DNA from: CAVQAH01 sp963784195
GTDB lineage: Bacteria > Acidobacteriota > Vicinamibacteria > Vicinamibacterales > 2-12-FULL-66-21
Assembly: GCA_963784195.1 (NCBI GenBank)
Contig: CAWARA010000032.1
Span: 248,001-312,000, forward strand
DNA length: 64,000 nucleotides
Reading direction: 5' to 3'
A program made the translations under genes and the position numbers. Below, piece after piece: positions 34,956-45,387 of the stretch (position 1 is its first letter; each line of letters begins with the position of its first letter). Under the pieces are notes generated by a model. The model made no database searches. It worked only from the letters and a program-made list of their open reading frames with translations, and was not told the DNA's origin.

Positions 34956-35035
34956 GATTTGGTGATGGTGCCGATCTCATGCGGCGTCTTGCAGAAAATT
35001 CGCGTGGGCTGATATAGAATTTCGCTGAACCCTCC

Positions 35036-35386
35036 GTGCCTTCCCTTCTACTGGTCGACGACGACCTCGCCCTGCTCAACGCGCTGAGCCGTTTCCTGAG
35101 CGACAGCGGCTACGCGGTCGTGGCGTGCAACACGTTCGAAGAGGCGAAGCAACAGATCGCCGACGGACATCCCGACATCCTCGTGACCGACGTACGCCTC
35201 GGCGCGTTCAACGGTCTGCAGCTCGCGCTGCTCGCGCGAGATGTCAGGCCCGACGTCCGTGTTGTGGTGTTCTCGGGATTCGACGATCCGGTCCTCAAGG
35301 AAGAAGCACGCCGAATCGGGGCCAGTTATCTGGTCAAGCCCGTGTCGGGCCACACCCTCGTCGAAGAGCTCCGCGCGGAAGTGTAG
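35036..35386 (+). CDS. Stand-alone response regulator receiver protein
   Basis: A 116-residue CheY-like receiver with no output domain. The acidic pocket is LLVDDDLALLNAL, the phospho-Asp is in ILVTDVRLGAFNGLQLAL, the Thr/Ser switch is in VVVFSGFDDP, and Lys is in SYLVKPVSG. It begins with GTG. No kinase gene is adjacent, so its partner is unknown. Confidence 0.9.
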   Translation: MPSLLLVDDDLALLNALSRFLSDSGYAVVACNTFEEAKQQIADGHPDILVTDVRLGAFNGLQLALLARDVRPDVRVVVFSGFDDPVLKEEARRIGASYLVKPVSGHTLVEELRAEV

Positions 35387-35671
35387 CCGAATCTCAGCCC
35401 GTTTATGCGCTCGCAACCGAAAGCACTGTCGTTCGGGTGAGCCGCATTCACGACCGAGCCGGGGTGTGGGGCGAACGAGGACAGCAAGGCGCGCCACAGG
35501 CGCGCCCGCCGGAGCGGAGCGGCCCGCCTCCGCTTGTCGCTGGATTCGACCGACAAGCTACGGCGAGGTCTCGCCGTAGCGCGCCTGAGTTCGTGCGCGC
35601 GAAGGCGGAGGCGAAGGGGCCCCGCGAGCGACGGCGATGGGGGGTCCGGCGGGGCGAAGCCCCCCGGTCTA
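35387..35671. other. Spacer rich in hairpins between convergent genes
   Basis: No gene is supported here. CTTGTCG/CGACAAG (35533-35557) is followed at once by a perfect 10-bp hairpin CTACGGCGAG-GT-CTCGCCGTAG (35558-35579). GGGGCGAAGCCCC (about 35651-35664) lies next to an AT-rich stretch on the side of the minus-strand gene. These may act as terminators for the two convergent genes. Confidence 0.55.
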
Positions 35672-36802
<1,131 letters not shown>

Positions 36803-36909
36803 CAGTTGTTACCTGTGAAAGAGTGCCGGACGACCAATGACACGAGTTCTGCAAGGCAGAACGAGTGTTATAGGCGAGACGCTAAGTCCTTGTCAAGCAG
36901 CACGATGAA

Positions 36910-38307
36910 TCACTCAGCGAACTGCTGGACGACTTGATTCTTGCCGCGAGACTTGGCAACGAGCAGGCCCCGATCGGCCTGAGCGACGAGCGCTTCGCGC
37001 GTCACGCCGGGGCTCGCGGTGCTGACGCCGATGCTCACGGTGAGCGGTACAGGCACACTGGATCGGCGGCCGGCGGCGAAGTGCTGTTCGACCTGCCGGC
37101 GGATGCGTTCGGCAATCCGCAGCGCGGTGTCCGGGCCGGCGCCGGGCATCACGATCGCGAACTCCTCGCCGCCGTACCGCGCACACACGTCGAAGATGCG
37201 GACGGCGCGGCGCAGGATATCCGCCACCTGCTTCAGTGCGTTATCGCCGACGAGATGGCCCAACGAGTCGTTCAGATGCTTGAAGTTGTCGCAATCGAGC
37301 AGGAGCAGGGAGAGCTCGTCGAGTTGACGACGCTGACGCTGGAGCTCCTGTTCGAGGCGAGTCTCGAAATAGCGCCGGTTGAACAGCTCGGTGAGTCCGT
37401 CGACCGTCGCGAGGTGCGCGAGATCCACCGTGCGATCGCGCAACAGTTCGCGTGCGACCGCGAGCGCGGCGGGGACAGCCATCTCGTAGAGTACGGACAG
37501 ATCGGACTGTGTGAACGAACTACCCGAGTTCTTGTCGGTGAGCGCCACCACCGCGACGACACCTTCCGGACCCGTCAGCGGCAACGCCACAAACGACTCG
37601 GTTCTATATCGTCGTCGACCTATCTGGCCGGGAAGATCCGCGACGCTCAGCGCGACGATCGGTTCGCCCGTCGAATACACGCGTCCCAGGATTCCCTGAC
37701 CCGGGGCCGGGCGTACGTGCTCGACGAGCACGGCGGGGTACCCGACGGTCGCAGTGATCGAGAGTGCGTTCTCGAGCGGCAGGTATACGGCGAGGGCACC
37801 GATCTCGGCATCCACCGCTCGTGCCATGTACTCGACGATCGTGCGGTGAAGCGTTGCGCTGTCTGAGACGCCCAGGAGGACGCGTGAGAACTCTCCAACG
37901 AGATCGGCGCGGCGATCGACGTCCGATCGATGGTGACGCAGTTGCACCAGCTGCAGTGCGTTGCCGAGCACGCCGGCGAGGGCGTTCTCGATCGAGGGTG
38001 ACGTCTTCGCGGTTTTCTTTGGCGCGCGTTCGGCGGCGATCTGCAGTTCGATGGTGGAGCCGAGAGGGACACGGGTCGCGCGATCGACGTCAGTTGCCGG
38101 CGCCCACTGCCGTGCGTGCGCAACGGTTCGCCACTGCGCGCCATTCTGGATGCGGATGGCGCAGGTCAGCGCAAGCTGTGTCTGGAGGTACTCGACGGCG
38201 ATGCCACAGGCCTCGTCGAGCGTCGCGGCTCGGCTGACTTCGAGGCCGAGCGTGATGAGTCGGAACTCCTCCGATGTGGTCAACGTCGGAATCTGGGATT
38301 GTGACAA
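36910..38307 (-). CDS. GAF-GGDEF diguanylate cyclase
   Basis: A 465-residue cytosolic enzyme that should make cyclic di-GMP. An N-terminal GAF-like region and a clear GAF domain (about residues 140-290, ATVGYPAVLVEHVRPAPGQG) precede the GGDEF domain. The active site is YGGEEFAIVMP. An RxxD inhibitory site lies at the correct five-residue spacing (RIFDVCARYGGEEF), so product inhibition is likely. No membrane segments are seen. It sits upstream of the sigma-54 activator on the same strand with a gap of about 107 bases, and may control surface-polysaccharide functions nearby. Confidence 0.93.
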   Translation of the reverse strand: MSQSQIPTLTTSEEFRLITLGLEVSRAATLDEACGIAVEYLQTQLALTCAIRIQNGAQWRTVAHARQWAPATDVDRATRVPLGSTIELQIAAERAPKKTAKTSPSIENALAGVLGNALQLVQLRHHRSDVDRRADLVGEFSRVLLGVSDSATLHRTIVEYMARAVDAEIGALAVYLPLENALSITATVGYPAVLVEHVRPAPGQGILGRVYSTGEPIVALSVADLPGQIGRRRYRTESFVALPLTGPEGVVAVVALTDKNSGSSFTQSDLSVLYEMAVPAALAVARELLRDRTVDLAHLATVDGLTELFNRRYFETRLEQELQRQRRQLDELSLLLLDCDNFKHLNDSLGHLVGDNALKQVADILRRAVRIFDVCARYGGEEFAIVMPGAGPDTALRIAERIRRQVEQHFAAGRRSSVPVPLTVSIGVSTASPGVTREALVAQADRGLLVAKSRGKNQVVQQFAE

Positions 38308-38548
38308 CGGCGTGTTCCAACGTGCCTTACCATCGTTCGCAAATACCCTCTAAGCAGAGGATATGGAGAATTTTGTTCCCCCAGCAGGGCGACTTTGGCC
38401 TGGCGGACCGATTCTGGCTCATGCGAATGCTGAATACAACGGAGAATCCGAATCTGCCAAGCGGGAACATTCATTGCATTTTTGTTACGACGACCACCGT
38501 CCGGCCGCATTCCGCGAAGAGAGCTCTAACGTTCCGGGAGACAGATCG

Positions 38549-38806
38549 ATGAACATTCGCTTCATCTCGACCCTGACAGCTGAGGACGAGAACCACTTCG
38601 CACCGGCGCTCCTCAAAGCCGTCGGGTCACTGCTGGACCAGCTTCCCATTGCGTACACCGTCAGGATAGAGACGACAGGGGCGCAGGTGTTCCAGCACAG
38701 CCACCCCGCCTTCGACAACCCTTATCACGGCGAGGCCGCACCGGCCGGGTTCAACGATGGTGCGCCAAGCACGTTTACCGACCCGGTCGTCTCCGTTTTG
38801 AAGTAG
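38549..38806 (+). CDS. Small hypothetical protein
   Basis: An 85-residue cytosolic protein beginning MNIRFISTLTAEDENHFAPA, with AVGSLLDQLPIAYTVRIETT and a C-terminus rich in His, Asn and Asp. The ATG at 38549 has CGGGAG upstream. The longer open frame from 38363 adds a segment with no protein-like pattern. I do not recognise a family. It is divergent from the diguanylate cyclase gene and could share its control region. Confidence 0.65.
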   Translation: MNIRFISTLTAEDENHFAPALLKAVGSLLDQLPIAYTVRIETTGAQVFQHSHPAFDNPYHGEAAPAGFNDGAPSTFTDPVVSVLK

Positions 38807-38842
38807 CCCTGACGAAGGTTTGCGAAGAGCGCTCACGGCGTA

Positions 38843-39904
38843 CTAGTCGTGAGCCTTCGTCGTGAGCCTCCGTCCAATCGCACACGCTCCCCCAGCAATC
38901 AGCAGCAGCACTGACGTCGCCGGTTCCGGCACGCTCGTCGGCGGGTCCTTTGGTGGATCCTGCGGGGGATCCTCCGGATCGTTCGGATCGTCCGAATCCC
39001 CTGGAGGATCGAACGACCGCAGAGTGGGCGTCAGGATCGGGTCGTCGATCGTAATCGTCGGCGGCGGTGGCGGCGGCGCCGGCGGACCAGAAGGCGGCGC
39101 CGTGGGACCAGAAGGCGGCGGCTGCGGCGGATCCAGCGGTGTCTCGTCCGGCGGAGCCTGCTCCGGCGTCTCAGTGGTCGTCGGCGTCCCGACGGGGGGC
39201 GAATTGAACGTGGTCCCCGGGGGAATCGGTATGCCAGTGGGAATCGGACGCGGCCCACCGATCGGCGGCACTCCCGCCCAGCCTCCGCCCGGCGGCAGCA
39301 CCAGCGCGATGGGCGGCGTCGGCAAAGGCCGCAGCACCGGCGTGTCGAGTGTGACCGCCGGTGGTTCGAACTCCGAGGTCGGGCCCGGGATCAGGGACAA
39401 CTGATTGGCGCAGCGCGTGCGCGCGATGTTCTCGCCGTCGGTCAGCACCTTCTCACCGGCTCGAATCACGAGCGGCTTGCGCGTCCAGTAGATGTCGTTC
39501 CCCAGGCGATACGACACGTACATGACCTTCGGCTTCGTGAGCTTCTCGACTCGCGTCTTCGACAGATCGAAATTCTCGTAGTGGCCGGCAACGACCGGGT
39601 CCGAGTCGATCGCTTTCTTCAGTTCGTCCACGCTGGCGGCGCCGCCTGCGACGATTGAGTAGGGATAGACAGGGCGCTCAGCCAGCGATGCCGCAGCGAC
39701 TTCTGTGGCGGGGCTGACGCCCGCCGGGCCATCCGCTGGCGCGGCGGCGATTGGAATCGCCCGTTCCGACCGGAAGATCGGTCCCATCAGCACGGCCATC
39801 GCCACAAGGGTCAGGACCGCGAGGAAACCAATCGCCGCAAGCGGCCGGCGCTGGAGCTGCGGCGTGCTGTTTTTCAGTGAGGGTCGTTGACGAATTCGGG
39901 CCAT
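38843..39904 (-). CDS. PEP-CTERM sorted protein with Pro-rich stalk
   Basis: A 353-residue envelope protein. An N-terminal membrane helix (LAAIGFLAVLTLVAMAVLM) is followed by a domain with VMYVSYRLGNDIYWTRKPLV. A long Pro-rich stalk of about 130 residues comes next. The C-terminal sorting signal VPEPATSVLLLIAGGACAIG ends in RRLTTKAHD. The VPEP motif, hydrophobic helix and basic end are diagnostic of exosortase substrates. No exosortase gene is in the window. The following glycan-biosynthesis genes fit the known link of PEP-CTERM proteins with extracellular polysaccharide. Confidence 0.9.
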   Translation of the reverse strand: MARIRQRPSLKNSTPQLQRRPLAAIGFLAVLTLVAMAVLMGPIFRSERAIPIAAAPADGPAGVSPATEVAAASLAERPVYPYSIVAGGAASVDELKKAIDSDPVVAGHYENFDLSKTRVEKLTKPKVMYVSYRLGNDIYWTRKPLVIRAGEKVLTDGENIARTRCANQLSLIPGPTSEFEPPAVTLDTPVLRPLPTPPIALVLPPGGGWAGVPPIGGPRPIPTGIPIPPGTTFNSPPVGTPTTTETPEQAPPDETPLDPPQPPPSGPTAPPSGPPAPPPPPPTITIDDPILTPTLRSFDPPGDSDDPNDPEDPPQDPPKDPPTSVPEPATSVLLLIAGGACAIGRRLTTKAHD

Positions 39905-40407
39905 ACGGACGGGCTTATGTTCAATAGGTAAGCCATTTGAGAAATTGATGAATTTGCTCGATATTTTGCAAAAGTCTACTCAGCAGCCGACTTCCAACAC
40001 ATGTGCGGGCGTCTTTAGTCAGGGCAGGGAGGGTGACGTGCTGACGTGCTGACGTGCTGACGTGCCGACGTGCCTGACGTGCCTGACGTGCCGACGTGCC
40101 GACGTGCCGACGTGCCTGACGTGCCGACGTGCCGACGTGCCGACGTGCCGACGTGCCGACGTGCCGACGTGCCGACGTGCCGACGTGCCGACGTCGCTGC
40201 CGACGTGCCGACCGTCCTGGCGTGCCGACTGTCCCGACCTTCGGCGAACCGCAGCACGTCAGCCCGTCGCCCATCGCCCGTCAGCACGTTCGCACGTCCC
40301 GCACGTCCCGCACGTCCAGCACGTCCCGCACGTCCAGCACGTCCCGCACGTCCGCACGTCGCACGTCGCACGTGGCGTCCGCACGTGGCTCCGCACGTCG
40401 CAGGGGC
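39905..40407. repeat. Largest paired word array (GACGTGCC / GCACGTCCC) in a 500-base gap
   Basis: From about 40036 to 40200, tandem GACGTGCC words (7-8 bp units, some CTGACGTGC) run almost without break. From about 40278 to 40400, GCACGTCCC words in 9-bp, then 7-bp units run in the opposite sense. A 75-base loop separates them. No gene is present in this gap. The right array ends against the stop of the next minus-strand gene. Bases 39905-40035 are AT-richer and probably hold the PEP-CTERM gene's promoter. Confidence 0.85.
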
Positions 40408-41211
40408 TCAGTAAGGCGCGATCTCCGAGGCGAAGTCGTCGAGTGGACTGGATTCAGTCGGCCGCTCGGGCAGCATCTTGCTGGCGGGCTGCAGATGCGT
40501 CAGGCGTACGGCCGTGCGGCGAAGGCGGGCCGGTCTGTATTTCCAGATGCACCAGGCGGCGCGCACGCCGTCGCGCCATCCGGTCTTCTTGCCTTCCTCG
40601 TAGGTTCGTCCGAAATAGGAAATACCGATTTCGTAGATCCTGCAGCCGGGAATTGCGGCGATCTTGCCGGTCACCTCCGGCTCGAACCCGAAACGCTCTT
40701 CCTCGATTCGGATGCGCTGGATGACCTCACGGCGAAAGGCCTTGAAGCAGGTTCCCATGTCCGTGAGGTTCAGATCGGTAACAGCATTGGAGAGCTGCGT
40801 CAGCAGCCAGTTGCCGACCGAGTGCCAGAAGTACAGCACGCGACGGGACTCGCCGCCGATGAAGCGGGAGCCGTAGACGACGTCCGCCTTCCCCTGACGA
40901 ATGGGGGCCATGAGCTTCGGGTATTCGCTGGGGTCGTACTCCAGATCGGCGTCCTGGACGATCACGACGTCGCCGCTGATGGCCGTGAGGCCGGTCCGCA
41001 ACGCCGCGCCCTTGCCGCGATTTGCCTTGTGCCTGATGACGATCACCCGCGGCAGCAGAGCCAGCTGACTGAGCGCGCCGCGCGTGCCGTCGGTCGAACA
41101 ATCGTCGACGATTACCAGTTCGACAACGCCTGGCACCGCGAGCACACGCTCGACGATCTCGCGAATCGTCGCGGCTTCGTTGAAAACGGGCATGACCACG
41201 GAAAGTCTCAT
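40408..41211 (-). CDS. Family 2 glycosyltransferase, dolichol-phosphate-mannose-synthase-like
   Basis: A 267-residue cytosolic GT-A enzyme likely to transfer a sugar to a polyprenyl phosphate. The nucleotide-binding start is SVVMPVFNEAATIREIVERV, with VIVDDCSTDGT, the DxD-type VIVQDADLEYDP, and YGSRFIGGE. The acceptor region is DLNLTDMGTCFKAFRREVI. It lacks C-terminal membrane helices, as in the short Dpm1-like group. The product would feed the membrane glycosyltransferases downstream. The stop codon abuts the right arm of the GACGTGCC array. Confidence 0.92.
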   Translation of the reverse strand: MRLSVVMPVFNEAATIREIVERVLAVPGVVELVIVDDCSTDGTRGALSQLALLPRVIVIRHKANRGKGAALRTGLTAISGDVVIVQDADLEYDPSEYPKLMAPIRQGKADVVYGSRFIGGESRRVLYFWHSVGNWLLTQLSNAVTDLNLTDMGTCFKAFRREVIQRIRIEEERFGFEPEVTGKIAAIPGCRIYEIGISYFGRTYEEGKKTGWRDGVRAAWCIWKYRPARLRRTAVRLTHLQPASKMLPERPTESSPLDDFASEIAPY

Positions 41212-41406
41212 GACAATTTGGTAGGCCCCTCAAATGATTCGCGAGCGAACACACCTGCACTGTGTGAGCCTGACGACGCTCGAGGCGTGGCTGCGAAGTT
41301 GGTGCCAATGCTGATGGACTCGTTTCCAGGGTTCGCCCTCGACAAGTCTGGATCCGCAAAGACTTTGGGCCTGCATGATGGATCCCGACGCATGACCGTT
41401 CCGTGA

Positions 41407-43374
41407 TTGTGCCGAGGTGTGCGGCGTAGTACCTGTCCGGCGGTGACTCTAGCGCCCTTCCTCGTGGGTGTCCTCGCGCTTGCGGCGCTGGCTTTGCGCG
41501 CCCCGCGGGTGTGGCGGCTCCGCGGCATTGACGCACTCGGTGTGAGCGTCCTCGCAGCCGTAGCCGCGCTATGTATCACGGCGACTCTCTTCTCGTCGTT
41601 TCAACGTCTGACCGGAACGACCTGGAGTGCCGGGCTCGCTGTGATCGCGGCAGGTCTGCTGCTCGTGAAGTCATCGGGAGACGTCGAAGCACAGCCGCCT
41701 GGCTTCACAGCGGGCCAATGGGTGCTGCTCTTTTTTCCTGCCGTGCTCGTCGGCTACGAGCAATTCGTCTCGCCAGTCGCCCGGTTCGATGATCTGATCC
41801 ATTACGCCGCACGCGCCGGCTATTGGCTCACGAATCAATCCGTATTCCCGGTGGAGTCGCACAACGAGCGGCACGCCGTGTTTCCGTATGCCGGCGACCT
41901 GCTATTTGCCTTCGGCGTGTTCACGGCCCGGAGTGAGCTGATAGGCCGGATGATTGTGTTTCTGTCTTATCCAATTACCCTCGTCATGATTGCCGGCATG
42001 CTGCGGGAACGGGCCGTGCCCGTCAGCGTCGCTATCGGCGCAGCGTGGATCGTCGGGTTCACGCCGTTGATTCGGAACACCGCCGTTGGCGTCAAGCCCG
42101 ACCTGTGGGGACTGGTGTTCGCGCTCATAGCGATCAACGCCGTCTGGAGTTATTGGGAGTCAGGAACCACCATTGCCCAACGCACCCGGCAGACGATCGT
42201 GCTGTTCGGTGCCGTGTGCGCAGCAATCACCGTCAAACTTACATTCCTGCTGCTTGTGCCCCTCGCCGTGTTCTCGCTGATCGCGCGACTGCCTCGACGC
42301 AGCTGGCTGTGGGCGGCGTGCACGATTCCCTGCTGGGCGATCGCGTTTGGCCTGGCCGTCTCGCTGCCCTACAACAAGCGTCACCACGGCGGGTGGTTTG
42401 GATCGCCGGAGATGACAGCCGCCCATCGGCGCGAACCCGGCGCAGCGGTCGCGCTGCGCCAATTGGCGCGGCTACCGTTTATCATCGTCGGAGTTCCATT
42501 TATCCCCACAGAAGCGCTGCGTCAGGAGACAGAGGCGACACTCCGCGCCGCGGCCGATCGCGTAGGCGCCACATCCCCGATCCCTCGCGAAAGTCCCATC
42601 AACCTGTGGCCGGGCATGTTCGTACCGCAGGTAACGAGGTTTGATTACAGGTTTTCACTGCTCTGGTTGTTTATAGGCGTGGCCGCGCTTGCGTGCATCG
42701 TCAAACGTAAACAGCTGCTCGCCCATCCCGACGGTCGACGCGCAGTCGTCACTCTCCTGATAGGCGCTGGCTTCGTCGTAGGCGTGGCGGTCACCGTGCG
42801 GTGGCAAACTCATTCCTGGGTGCCGGAACGGTTCATCGTTGCCGGTATGGCGATCGCGTCTGTCGGGGCGGCGTGGCTCTGGTACCTGACACTTTGGAGC
42901 AAGAAATACGTTGGCACGGTCGCCGTCTTGATGGCCGCCTTCCATGCTCTCCCATTCCTCAACATGACCCGCGTTTCTTTCGTCCAGTCGCCACGGCAAG
43001 TCGCTGCGCGCATGCACGGATGGTATCCCCTGGGCAACGCCGCACTAACCGTGCAGCCAGGGTCGCGTGTGTTGCTTCTTGCCAGTGGGGACGGCGCCGA
43101 TTACTTGATGTTTCACCCCGCCCATGGCTATCCCACCAAAGTGTATGCGTGGGGCAAAGCACCGTTTTCGGAAACGGCCTTCGCGAGGACCCTGCTCGAG
43201 ACACAGGCAGATACGGTGGTGTTCGAACTTCCCGATCGGTTGTGGTTCAGTTGGCACCCTGAGATTGCCATCGACATTGCCGTCGCCCCGTTCATCGACT
43301 ACCTCGAGAATCACACCTCATTCCGTCCACGTGTCGGGCGGGGGCCTTCGCTAATCTACGTACGGCAGGAATAA
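41407..43374 (+). CDS. GT39-like polytopic membrane protein
   Basis: A large inner-membrane protein of about 650 residues with around a dozen hydrophobic helices (first: LAPFLVGVLALAALALRAPR). The periplasmic loop after the early helices has acidic and polar residues (SPVARFDDLIHYAARAGYWL, SHNERHAVFPYAGD), as in polyprenyl-phosphate-dependent glycosyltransferases. The soluble C-terminus (from SRVLLLASGDGADY) is also typical. The start is uncertain: TTG at 41407 is the longest, and GTG at 41443 is closer to the first helix. The substrate is unknown. Confidence 0.75.
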   Translation: MCRGVRRSTCPAVTLAPFLVGVLALAALALRAPRVWRLRGIDALGVSVLAAVAALCITATLFSSFQRLTGTTWSAGLAVIAAGLLLVKSSGDVEAQPPGFTAGQWVLLFFPAVLVGYEQFVSPVARFDDLIHYAARAGYWLTNQSVFPVESHNERHAVFPYAGDLLFAFGVFTARSELIGRMIVFLSYPITLVMIAGMLRERAVPVSVAIGAAWIVGFTPLIRNTAVGVKPDLWGLVFALIAINAVWSYWESGTTIAQRTRQTIVLFGAVCAAITVKLTFLLLVPLAVFSLIARLPRRSWLWAACTIPCWAIAFGLAVSLPYNKRHHGGWFGSPEMTAAHRREPGAAVALRQLARLPFIIVGVPFIPTEALRQETEATLRAAADRVGATSPIPRESPINLWPGMFVPQVTRFDYRFSLLWLFIGVAALACIVKRKQLLAHPDGRRAVVTLLIGAGFVVGVAVTVRWQTHSWVPERFIVAGMAIASVGAAWLWYLTLWSKKYVGTVAVLMAAFHALPFLNMTRVSFVQSPRQVAARMHGWYPLGNAALTVQPGSRVLLLASGDGADYLMFHPAHGYPTKVYAWGKAPFSETAFARTLLETQADTVVFELPDRLWFSWHPEIAIDIAVAPFIDYLENHTSFRPRVGRGPSLIYVRQE

Positions 43375-43384
43375 TGGCTGCATG

Positions 43385-43412
43385 CGTCCATCGAGACTTT
43401 CAGATCTGCCGG
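43385..43412. repeat. 28-bp direct repeat, copy A
   Basis: An exact copy of 45670-45697 (begins CGTCCATCGAGACTTTCAGA). On the minus strand both encode PADLKVSMDG. Here it is in non-coding sequence just past the stop of the minus-strand membrane-protein gene. Confidence 0.85.
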
Positions 43413-43416
43413 GACA

Positions 43417-45207
43417 CTAGCGTGCCAGGACGGTGTGGGAAGGGCTGGAATATATCGGGCGCAGTCGGGGATCCCGTGGGACATTGAAACGCTCTCGGCG
43501 CTTTGCCGATTCTGTATGTGCGACGACGCGATACGCATCCGCGCCTGCCGCGCCCTCGCCGCACGTGTTCGTATTGGTGATCCCATGCCGGGTCAGAAGC
43601 ACCAAATCGAGTTCGCTGCCAACCTTGTAACGCGAATCCGCCGCGTGAAACGTCGCCATGAATCGGTCGAACCCGATTTCATAACCGATTGCGGCAGCGT
43701 GGAGGCCCTTAGCCGTCATGGATGCCGCGACGCTGTCAATCGCCTCGACGCCGGGGTTGTCCCGCCCTGGCCATCCATCTGCCCTCCACGACTGAATTCG
43801 AGAAACGGTCAGCCCATTCGCAACGACCGCCGCAAGCACGCACGTGCTGATGGCCATGCGGGTTGGGCTCGCGCGAAGCAGCGCAAGACCGGCCGCCAAT
43901 ACGACAGCCTGTACGGCCCACAACCACCAGAACCTTTCCGGGCGTGGACCTTCGACAGCGATGAGGAGTGCGGCCCAGGGCAACACCAGGCAGAGCGCGA
44001 CGAGTTTCAAGTTGTCCAGGCTACGAACGTCAGCGAGTTCCGCACGCGAGCGTTCGAGCCATTCGGGAAACCGACGGGCACCTATCAAGAGTCCCACGCC
44101 CACGAGCAGTGCGACCGCTCCCCGAGACCTCAACGTCGTGACGGTATGGCCGTCGAGATTTCCGTCTCCACTCAGGAATCTGGAAACGGTCCACTCGTTT
44201 ACCACCGCAGGCAGAAGAAGCAGGAGTACGCCCCAGGTCTGCAACGCCCGCATTGAAATGGTTGGGACGGTCGCCACAGCAGGCACGAGCAGCCCACCGA
44301 CGACGCCAGCGGCGAGCAGGAGCCAGGCACCTGTCAAGGCTGACCGGAAGTTCGTGATGAACAAGGGTGGGCCGTGTTCGATTCGGCCGGCCGCTGTTGC
44401 AATGGTTCGGCGGAGAAGACCGGCCCGATTCGACTCGTGCGATGCCACGATCCAGTCAGGCGGGAAGAGCGATGGATCGCACCAGCCAGCATTTGTTTCT
44501 TGGTAGATCGCCTGGTGAAAAAGTTGTGAGCGAAGGTCAATGAAGCCCCGCTCCGCTTCGAAACGCAAATACGGCAGCCAGATGAGGAGTGTCACAACAC
44601 CGGCCAACGCTACGCATCCGACGCGCGTCGGCGGGCGATAAAACCACCATACGGCTGGCAGGATCGCGAACGCTGGAGCGATCTCGATGAAGACATACAT
44701 GCCCGCCGACCAGGCGATGAGAGCCGCGGCCAGGTACCACGCGTTCCGCCGACGCACCCACTGCAACGTGAAGTAAACCATCCACACGAAGAAAAATGGA
44801 TGCCCACGCGGCCAGAGACTATGCCCAAAGAAGAGTCCAGATTCGGAGAGGCCCCAAAGGACTACGGCGAGGATGGCAAATCTCTGGGGCGCGCAGAGCG
44901 CGGTCAACGCGAACACGCCAGCGAGTGTTCCAAGGTACAGGGCGGCGCTGCCCACCATTTCATAACGGCGCGCGTCGTCCGTAACAGCCATGCCTGGCGC
45001 CAACAACCAGGCGGTCCCCGGGGGCGTGTAGGAGGCTAAGCTGGTCAGCGTGCCTTTTTCGGGAAGACGTCCTTCAGCGAGGAGAGCCGCGGTTTCATCA
45101 ACGTACGGAATCAGGTCGAAGTCGAGGAGCCGAGAGCGCCAACCTTGAAACGCGAGAGACAGGCCGACCACGGCGACCCCGAGAAGCATCGAGCAACGGA
45201 GAACCAT
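43417..45207 (-). CDS. GT39-like polytopic membrane protein
   Basis: A 596-residue inner-membrane protein. After helix 1 (SMLLGVAVVGLSLAFQGW) comes a periplasmic loop with acidic residues (DFDLIPYVDETAALLAEGRL), typical of GT39/PMT-like enzymes. Roughly ten more helices follow, then a soluble C-terminus (GYEIGFDRFMATFHAADSRY). It probably transfers a lipid-linked sugar in surface-glycan assembly. It lies between two 28-bp direct repeats and may have been inserted as a unit. It is convergent with the preceding plus-strand membrane gene. Confidence 0.8.
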   Translation of the reverse strand: MVLRCSMLLGVAVVGLSLAFQGWRSRLLDFDLIPYVDETAALLAEGRLPEKGTLTSLASYTPPGTAWLLAPGMAVTDDARRYEMVGSAALYLGTLAGVFALTALCAPQRFAILAVVLWGLSESGLFFGHSLWPRGHPFFFVWMVYFTLQWVRRRNAWYLAAALIAWSAGMYVFIEIAPAFAILPAVWWFYRPPTRVGCVALAGVVTLLIWLPYLRFEAERGFIDLRSQLFHQAIYQETNAGWCDPSLFPPDWIVASHESNRAGLLRRTIATAAGRIEHGPPLFITNFRSALTGAWLLLAAGVVGGLLVPAVATVPTISMRALQTWGVLLLLLPAVVNEWTVSRFLSGDGNLDGHTVTTLRSRGAVALLVGVGLLIGARRFPEWLERSRAELADVRSLDNLKLVALCLVLPWAALLIAVEGPRPERFWWLWAVQAVVLAAGLALLRASPTRMAISTCVLAAVVANGLTVSRIQSWRADGWPGRDNPGVEAIDSVAASMTAKGLHAAAIGYEIGFDRFMATFHAADSRYKVGSELDLVLLTRHGITNTNTCGEGAAGADAYRVVAHTESAKRRERFNVPRDPRLRPIYSSPSHTVLAR

Positions 45208-45276
45208 CTGTCAGGCATTAGGGCCAAACGCCTCACACAATGTCAAGGGAGCGACCTCGCTCCTAGCTCATCATTG

Positions 45277-45365
45277 ATGTGCCCATCGCCCATCGCCCAT
45301 CGCCCATTGCCCATTGCCCATCGCCCATCGCCCATCGCCCATCGCCCATCGCCCATCGCCCATTC
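45277..45365. repeat. Tandem word array (CGCCCATC)
   Basis: About eleven tandem 8-base units, CGCCCATC with CGCCCATTG variants, all in one orientation. It lies in the gap between two minus-strand membrane-protein genes and uses the same word as the array inside the next gene. Confidence 0.85.
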
Positions 45366-45387
45366 AGGATGCGCTTTCAGCATCCTG

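Noticed and set aside
38370..38450. Sigma-54 promoter upstream of the small gene at 38.5 kb
   Set aside because: GG and GC elements exist (TGGCTCATGCGAATGCT) but the spacing is one base too long for the -24/-12 pattern.
40036..40400. Possible CRISPR array
   Set aside because: Units of 7-9 bases follow each other without unique spacers, units are not constant in length, and no cas genes are near.
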